Source: Domibacillus sp. DTU_2020_1001157_1_SI_ALB_TIR_016 (GTDB lineage Bacteria; Bacillota; Bacilli; Bacillales; Domibacillaceae). From it: 64,000 bases of DNA. Both the position numbers and the translations under genes were made by a program. Where the stretch lies: contig NZ_CP135439.1 in the NCBI RefSeq assembly GCF_032341995.1, forward strand, positions 1,054,001 through 1,118,000, in the 5' to 3' direction. The notes under the pieces were generated by a model. It saw nothing but the letters and a program-made list of their open reading frames with translations, searched no databases and was not told the origin of the DNA. Of this stretch, positions 58,802 to 64,000 are shown in pieces (within the stretch, counting starts at the first letter, position 1; every line of letters starts with the position of its first letter).

Positions 58802-59725
58802 TTATAATCCCCGCACGATCCGTCTTGCTTTTTCTGTATTAGCAAAGTGAAGCTTGGTAAAATGGCGCAGCACGCTTTCATCATAAGTTCGAATGAGGCG
58901 GGCGGCCGCTTCATCCACCTTGGGACCGGCGCCCTTGGGAATGGTAAAGCCCGCTTTTTCAGACAGCGTGTCCATTTCTTTCAGGAATGCATAACGCGCT
59001 AGAATCGAAGCCGCTGCAACCGCTAAATGAATGCTTTCCCCTTTTGTGCTGAAAAAGACATTTTCCTCTATAATCCGTTTTTGTCCCTTTAAATGCCGGT
59101 AATAAATGGATTTTTCGGCGAATTGGTCCACTAGCACCGCTTCTGGTTTTTCGGGTGCCATTTTATCCTGCAGCTTGCCAAGCGCCTGATTATGCAAGAT
59201 GGCTTTTATTTTTCCCTGCGACATGCCGCTTTCCTGTAAATCATTGTATTTTTCATTGCGTAAAACGAGCAGGCTGTACGGAATCGTCCGGAGCAGTTTT
59301 TTGGCCACTGATACAATCTCAGGATCTTTCATATCTTTGGAGTCCCGTACACCAAGTGCGGCAAGCTCCGGAATCCGGTCCGCTTCAACGTAGGCGGCCA
59401 CAACGGTAATCGGTCCAAAAAAATCACCTGTGCCCACTTCATCGCTTCCAGCCACCGACATATTGGCAAACCCAGCGGGCAGCTGGCCGCTTGGCGGAGA
59501 TGCCTTCTTCGGTTTTGAAGCCGCTGCCTGGCCCTCCCATTTGGCAGACTCTGTTTGGGCCTCCTTTCCTTGAAACAGCACTTTTCCGGACCGGTAGCCT
59601 GTCACAGAACAGCCGTCCACTTTTGCCGCAAAAACGGCGCCAGCGGGAAGTTTGGCTGGTACTCCGTAATGATCTTTCATTTTTTGCAGTGTAGCTTCGT
59701 TTACAATAAGGACAGTATGACTCAA
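58802..59725 (-). CDS. rnhC: ribonuclease HIII
   Basis: 307 aa. Removes RNA from RNA-DNA hybrids. An N-terminal TBP-like domain (about 1-80) is followed by the RNase H fold with AGSDEVGTGDFFGPITVVAAYV in two parts, VRDSKDMKDPEIV and the C-terminal HLAVAAASILARYAFL, which hold the catalytic acidic residues (DEVGTGD type of RNase HII/HIII). I chose TTG at 59725, with GGAGG nine bases before it, giving MSHTVLIV; a longer frame has no ribosome binding site. It is convergent with pheT. Confidence 0.93.
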   Translation of the reverse strand: MSHTVLIVNEATLQKMKDHYGVPAKLPAGAVFAAKVDGCSVTGYRSGKVLFQGKEAQTESAKWEGQAAASKPKKASPPSGQLPAGFANMSVAGSDEVGTGDFFGPITVVAAYVEADRIPELAALGVRDSKDMKDPEIVSVAKKLLRTIPYSLLVLRNEKYNDLQESGMSQGKIKAILHNQALGKLQDKMAPEKPEAVLVDQFAEKSIYYRHLKGQKRIIEENVFFSTKGESIHLAVAAASILARYAFLKEMDTLSEKAGFTIPKGAGPKVDEAAARLIRTYDESVLRHFTKLHFANTEKARRIVRGL

Positions 59726-59751
59726 TTCGACACGCCTCCAGACTTTCTTCC

Positions 59752-59780
59752 TTTTCACGGTAAATGACTCATGGTATGAT
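59752..59780 (+). promoter_or_regulatory. promoter of zapA
   Basis: TTTTCA (59752-59757), 17 bases, then TATGAT (59775-59780) preceded by TGG, an extended -10. Confidence 0.65.
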
Positions 59781-59817
59781 ATATAACAGAATTGCAACAG
59801 AAATGGGGGCCTTGCAT

Positions 59818-60096
59818 TTGTCAGATCGACAAAAGACTCGCCTAACAGTTGACATTTACGGTTATCAGTACACGATTATCGGAACTGAATCAGAATACCA
59901 TATTCGCCGTGTAACGGAAATGGTTGATGATAAAATGCGTGAAATCGGCAGCCGCAATGCCTCGCTCGATACGCAGAAAATTGCGGTGCTGACGGCTGTT
60001 AATATGGTGAATGATTATTTAAAAATGGAAGAAGAATTGGAACAAATGAAAATGGAAATGAGCCGTATGAAAAGCCGCAATGCGGTGAATGGCTGA
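59818..60096 (+). CDS. zapA: cell division protein ZapA
   Basis: 92 aa. Stabilises FtsZ filaments. RLTVDIYGYQYTIIGTESEYHIRRV is the ZapA globular head and the C-terminal third is a coiled coil rich in Met, Glu and Lys. I chose TTG 59818, with GGGGG nine bases before it, which gives MSDRQKTRLTVDIYG as in the family; the longer frame from 59764 has no good site. In B. subtilis cvpA follows zapA; here it is absent and polX comes next. Confidence 0.92.
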   Translation: MSDRQKTRLTVDIYGYQYTIIGTESEYHIRRVTEMVDDKMREIGSRNASLDTQKIAVLTAVNMVNDYLKMEEELEQMKMEMSRMKSRNAVNG

Positions 60097-60131
60097 AAAA
60101 CTTCTCTCCTATTTGGTAGAGAAGTTTTTTT
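60096..60131 (+). terminator. terminator of zapA
   Basis: CTTCTCT and AGAGAAG pair across a loop and are followed by T7. Confidence 0.75.
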
Positions 60132-60163
60132 CTGCTACTATAAAAGAAAAGCAGGTGACCTGT

Positions 60164-61870
60164 ATGGTAAATAAAAAAGATATCATTCGATTGCTTGAAA
60201 AAATCGCTGTTTATATGGAGCTGAAAGGGGACAATCCCTTTAAAATATCCGCGTTTCGAAAAGCGGCTGCGGCACTTGAGCAGGATGACCGAAGCTTGTC
60301 GGAAATTGATGACGTAACGAAGCTGTCCGGCATCGGTAAAGGAACGGCTGCTGTGATTACCGAGTACATCGAAACAGGCAAATCTACTGTTCTGACCGAG
60401 CTCTCCAGCGAGGTGCCGGAAGGGCTTGTGGCACTGCTTGGACTGCCAGGGCTCGGCGGCAAAAAAATTGCCAAGCTGTACAAGGAACTGGGTATTACCA
60501 ATATGACTGAGCTGAAAGCAGCTTGTGAAGAACATCGTGTCCAGCAGCTTGCCGGGTTTGGCGCTAAAACAGAAGAAAAGATTTTAGCGGCGGTAGCAAA
60601 AGCGGGAACGCAGCCTGAACGGCTGCCGATTATGTATGTTATGCCCGTTGCGGAAGGGATTGAAGCTTATCTCGACAGTTTTGAAGAAATCAGCCGCTTT
60701 TCACGTGCAGGCAGCTTGCGGCGCCTCCGTGAAACAGTCAAAGATCTTGACTTTATCGTTGCGACCGAACAGCCGGAACGGGTAAAAGAACATCTCTTAG
60801 CCATGCCCGATATAAAAGAAGTGATTGCTGCCGGGCCGACAAAGGTGTCAGTGGTCATTGGAGGAGAATTTGATCTATCCATTGACTTCCGCATTGTCAC
60901 ACCGGACCAGTTTGCGAGTGCGCTCCATCACTTTACCGGTTCTAAAGACCATAATGTGAAGATTCGTCAAATTGCAAAAGAACGGGATGAGAAAGTAAGC
61001 GAATACGGCATTGAGCAGCCGGACGGCAGCGTCAAAACATTCGACAGTGAAGCGTCGCTTTATCATCACCTTGGGCTGCCATACTTTCCGCCGGAAATCC
61101 GCGAGGACGGGACAGAAACGGATAAATATAAAGAAGGCACGTTAATTGAGCTGTCTGATATTAAAGGCGACCTGCATATGCACACAGCCTGGTCGGATGG
61201 GGCATTTTCCATTGAAGAAATGATTGAAGCATGCCGCGCACGCGGATACGAATACATGGCTATTACCGACCATTCCCAATATTTAAAAGTAGCAAATGGC
61301 TTGTCTGTTGACAGGCTGCTTCGACAAAACGAAGAAATTAAAGAGTGGAACGCTAAGTATAAAGATATCGAAATCCTCTCTGGCATTGAAATGGATATTT
61401 TGCCTGATGGAACACTTGACTATGAGGACGACGTATTAAAACAGCTTGATTTTGTGATTGCATCGATTCATTCAAGCTTTTCACAGACGCAGGAGCAGAT
61501 TATGGAGCGGTTGAAAACAGCGCTGCACAATCCATACGTGAAACTGATTGCTCACCCGACCGGGCGGATTATCGGCCGGCGCGACGGCTATTCAGTCGAT
61601 ATGGAAGAATTAATCCGTCTTGCGGCCCAAACGAACACAGCGCTTGAATTAAATGCAAATCCGCATCGGCTCGATTTGTCTGCTGAGCACTTAAAGGCGG
61701 CTCAGGAAGCCGGCGTGAAAATTATGATCAATACAGATGCCCATGCCATCGAGCATCTACAATTTATGGAAACTGGCGCGAGCGCTGGCCGAAAAGGATG
61801 GCTGCGGCCGGAAACGGTCGTGAATACATGGCCAAAAGCGGAACTGATGTCATTTATCCGCCGCTTGTAG
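60164..61870 (+). CDS. polX: DNA polymerase X with PHP domain
   Basis: 568 aa. An N-terminal Pol beta-like part with helix-hairpin-helix motifs (LSGIGKGTAAVITEYI, LPGLGGKKIAKLYKEL) and the palm acidic residues (DLDFIVATE, FDLSIDFRIV). A C-terminal PHP domain (GDLHMHTAWSDGAFSIEEM, TDHSQYLK, GIEMDIL, NTDAHAIEHL) gives 3'-5' exonuclease in B. subtilis. It acts in base excision repair. ATG 60164 has AGGTGA five bases upstream. mutS2 follows after 19 bases. Confidence 0.95.
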   Translation: MVNKKDIIRLLEKIAVYMELKGDNPFKISAFRKAAAALEQDDRSLSEIDDVTKLSGIGKGTAAVITEYIETGKSTVLTELSSEVPEGLVALLGLPGLGGKKIAKLYKELGITNMTELKAACEEHRVQQLAGFGAKTEEKILAAVAKAGTQPERLPIMYVMPVAEGIEAYLDSFEEISRFSRAGSLRRLRETVKDLDFIVATEQPERVKEHLLAMPDIKEVIAAGPTKVSVVIGGEFDLSIDFRIVTPDQFASALHHFTGSKDHNVKIRQIAKERDEKVSEYGIEQPDGSVKTFDSEASLYHHLGLPYFPPEIREDGTETDKYKEGTLIELSDIKGDLHMHTAWSDGAFSIEEMIEACRARGYEYMAITDHSQYLKVANGLSVDRLLRQNEEIKEWNAKYKDIEILSGIEMDILPDGTLDYEDDVLKQLDFVIASIHSSFSQTQEQIMERLKTALHNPYVKLIAHPTGRIIGRRDGYSVDMEELIRLAAQTNTALELNANPHRLDLSAEHLKAAQEAGVKIMINTDAHAIEHLQFMETGASAGRKGWLRPETVVNTWPKAELMSFIRRL

Positions 61871-61889
61871 CTTTTAAAGGAGTCGAAAC

Positions 61890-64000
61890 GTGTTGAATAA
61901 AAAAGTGCTTGCCACACTTGAATTTGATAAAATTATTGCCAAACTGGCCGACCATGCTTCTTCCGAAGTCGGCCGTTCGTTTGCGGAAGAATTAAAGCCT
62001 TCACTAAATACGGAAGAGGTACAGCGGTGGCTCGATGAAACAGAAGAAGCAGCCGCTGTGATTCGCATTAAAGGAAATGTTCCGCTTGACGGCATTTATG
62101 ATATCCGTCCGCATGCTAAACGCGCGCAAATCGGCGGCGTACTCAGTGGTACAGAACTAGTGCGGATTGCCAGCACAATCGCTGCAAGCCGCCACATCCG
62201 TAATTTTATTGAAGATGTACGTTCAGAAGGACAGGTGACCCTGCGTATTTTACCGGAAAAAACAGCCGTGATTCCGGTTTTAACAGACCTTGAACATAAA
62301 ATTAAACATACAGTCGATGAAAATGGCCGCGTGCTTGATTCAGCAAGTGACAGCCTGCGGCATATTCGTCACGGCATGCGTTCGGCGGAATCGCGTATCC
62401 GGGCCAAGCTTGAAAGCCTGACACGCGGGCAAAGTGCACAAAAAATGCTGTCGGATGCCATTGTGACTATTCGAAACGACCGCTATGTTATTCCGGTAAA
62501 GCAGGAATACCGTTCCCACTATGGCGGTATCGTACATGACCAGTCGTCTTCTGGACAAACCCTGTTTATTGAACCGGCATCGGTTGTCAGCTTAAACAAT
62601 GAACTGCGAGAGCTGACCGTAAAAGAGCAGTATGAAGTGGAAAAGATTCTGCAGGAGCTGACCGCCCAAACGGCTGAGCACGCACCGGGTCTTTTCACCA
62701 TGACAAAGATGCTGTCTGAAATTGATTTTATTTTTACAAAAGGAAAGTTTGCCCGCTCGATGAATGCCACAAAGCCTCTTTTAAACGAGGAAGGCTATAT
62801 TCATTATATTGGCGCGCGGCATCCGCTTTTGCCTGCGGATGAAGCGGTAGCAAGTGACATTGAGATCGGCCGCGAATATACCGCGATTGTGATCACGGGT
62901 CCGAATACTGGTGGTAAAACCGTTACGCTAAAGACAACGGGTCTTTCTGTGCTGATGGCGCAGTCCGGTTTGTTTATCCCTGCTGAAGACGGATCCGAAA
63001 CAGCGGTTTTCCAATCCGTTTTTGCCGATATCGGTGACGAGCAGTCGATTGAACAAAACTTAAGTACCTTTTCTTCTCATATGGTTAATATCGCCGCCAT
63101 GCTAAAAGAAATTGACCATGAAAGCCTTGTCCTATTCGATGAGCTTGGATCAGGAACGGACCCGCAGGAAGGATCAGCTCTGGCGATTTCGATTTTAGAT
63201 GAAGTGATCAGCCTAGGGGCACGGGTAATCGCAACAACGCATTATCCAGAGCTAAAAGCCTACGGATATAACCGTGATAGAGTCATTAACGCAAGTGTGG
63301 AATTTAATGTGGAAACGTTAAGCCCGACATACCGCTTGCTGATCGGCATTCCGGGACGAAGCAACGCGTTTGAAATTTCGAAGCGGATTGGGCTTGATCC
63401 TGCGCTTATCGAAAATGCCCGGAATTTAATCAGCGCCGATTCGCACGAAGTGGATAATATGATTGCAGCGCTTGATGAGAGCCGCCGCAAAGCTGAACAG
63501 CATGAACAGGAAACGCGTGCTTATTTGCGTGACACAGAAAAACTTCATCGTGACCTGCAAAAAGAAGTGATTGATTACCACGAGCAGAAAGAAAAAATGG
63601 AAGAAAAAGCGCGTGCGGAAGCAGCCGAGATTGTAGAAAAAGCACGTGCAGAAGCAGAAGAAGTGATGAAAGAGCTTCGCGCACTTCGCCTGGCAGGCGG
63701 AGCGAATGTAAAAGAGCACGAGCTGATTGAAGCACGTAAAAGGCTGGAAGACGCGGTGCCGGAACGGAAAACGAAAAAGCCGGCTATTGAACCAGCGAAA
63801 CGCCAGTGGAAACCAGGCGATGAAGTCAAAGTGGTCAGCTTCGGCCAAAAAGGCAGCATCATTGAAAAAGCCGCCGGCGATGAATGGATTGTTCAGATGG
63901 GGATCATCAAAATGAAGGTAGCCGAATCGGATATGGAATTCATTAAATCCGAGAAAAAGAAAGAACCAAAACCAATTGCGACGATCAGGGGCAAAGATTT
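61890..64000 (+). CDS. mutS2: MutS2 ATPase (3' end outside window)
   Basis: The first 703 residues are present; the missing end should hold the Smr nuclease domain. ATPase motifs are Walker A VITGPNTGGKTVTLKTTGL, LSTFSSHMVNIAAML and LVLFDELGSGTDPQEGSALA (Walker B). A coiled coil (about 515-600) and a KOW-like domain follow (WKPGDEVKVVSFGQKGSII). MutS2 lacks the mismatch-binding domain of MutS. In B. subtilis it acts on collided ribosomes or on DNA recombination intermediates. GTG 61890 has AAAGGAG seven bases upstream. It forms the end of the zapA-polX-mutS2 group. Confidence 0.95.
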   Translation, partial: MLNKKVLATLEFDKIIAKLADHASSEVGRSFAEELKPSLNTEEVQRWLDETEEAAAVIRIKGNVPLDGIYDIRPHAKRAQIGGVLSGTELVRIASTIAASRHIRNFIEDVRSEGQVTLRILPEKTAVIPVLTDLEHKIKHTVDENGRVLDSASDSLRHIRHGMRSAESRIRAKLESLTRGQSAQKMLSDAIVTIRNDRYVIPVKQEYRSHYGGIVHDQSSSGQTLFIEPASVVSLNNELRELTVKEQYEVEKILQELTAQTAEHAPGLFTMTKMLSEIDFIFTKGKFARSMNATKPLLNEEGYIHYIGARHPLLPADEAVASDIEIGREYTAIVITGPNTGGKTVTLKTTGLSVLMAQSGLFIPAEDGSETAVFQSVFADIGDEQSIEQNLSTFSSHMVNIAAMLKEIDHESLVLFDELGSGTDPQEGSALAISILDEVISLGARVIATTHYPELKAYGYNRDRVINASVEFNVETLSPTYRLLIGIPGRSNAFEISKRIGLDPALIENARNLISADSHEVDNMIAALDESRRKAEQHEQETRAYLRDTEKLHRDLQKEVIDYHEQKEKMEEKARAEAAEIVEKARAEAEEVMKELRALRLAGGANVKEHELIEARKRLEDAVPERKTKKPAIEPAKRQWKPGDEVKVVSFGQKGSIIEKAAGDEWIVQMGIIKMKVAESDMEFIKSEKKKEPKPIATIRGKD

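Overview
This window is a chromosomal segment from a spore-forming member of the Bacillaceae. The gene order, from acsA-tyrS-rpsD at the left to pheST-rnhC-zapA-polX-mutS2 at the right, follows the backbone I know from Bacillus subtilis between acsA and mutSB. Spore genes (sspI, ytvI), Gram-positive gene types (DnaE-type polymerase, dnaB/dnaI helicase loaders, ezrA, gapB, T-box leaders) and strong A/G-rich ribosome binding sites agree with this. Several local differences from B. subtilis show it is a different species. I see no phage, insertion sequence, CRISPR array, rRNA or tRNA.

Layout. 1-7.4 kb: end of acsA, a tyrosine T-box and tyrS, an orphan KinB-like kinase, then rpsD, ytsP and hisJ on the minus strand and ezrA on the plus strand. 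7.4-13.6 kb: a desulfurase-thiI pair, a RarD-type transporter, tpx, a ytxK-like methylase and an EcsC-family gene. 13.6-17.8 kb: argGH behind two ARG-box-like sites, a folded intergenic repeat, uspA, and a broken ytkL. 17.9-24 kb: ytoI, ytpI, nrnA, dnaE. 24-32.4 kb: ytsJ-gntR-accD-accA (malic enzyme, regulator and acetyl-CoA carboxylase) followed by pfkA-pyk, then ytvI, ytwI and a small membrane protein. 32.4-38.9 kb: citZ-icd-mdh and phoPR. 38.9-48 kb: polA-mutM-coaE, gapB, speD, nrdR, dnaB-dnaI. 48-53.8 kb: T-box and thrS, L20-type leader and infC-rpmI-rplT, ysdA, dUTPase, ysdC. 53.8-64 kb: sspI, ysgA, T-box and pheST, rnhC, zapA, polX, mutS2 (cut by the window end).

How the genes work together. 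Central carbon metabolism dominates the middle: phosphofructokinase and pyruvate kinase feed the citrate synthase-isocitrate dehydrogenase-malate dehydrogenase branch. Malic enzyme supplies pyruvate and reducing power next to acetyl-CoA carboxylase, and gapB carries a CcpN-type site for gluconeogenic control. The translation genes are controlled by their own RNA leaders: three T-boxes, an S4 leader and an L20 leader. Replication and repair genes (dnaE, polA, mutM, dnaB, dnaI, rnhC, polX, mutS2) are scattered among them.

The points most worth checking are the ytkL pseudogene (no start codon plus an internal TAG), a GntR-type operator in front of the ytsJ-gntR-accDA cluster, a folded and possibly regulatory segment before polA, a speD leader that can pair with its own ribosome binding site, the AUU start of infC, and a DnaE whose PHP domain has lost its metal ligands. 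I found no clear undescribed multi-gene system; this is mostly conserved core genome.
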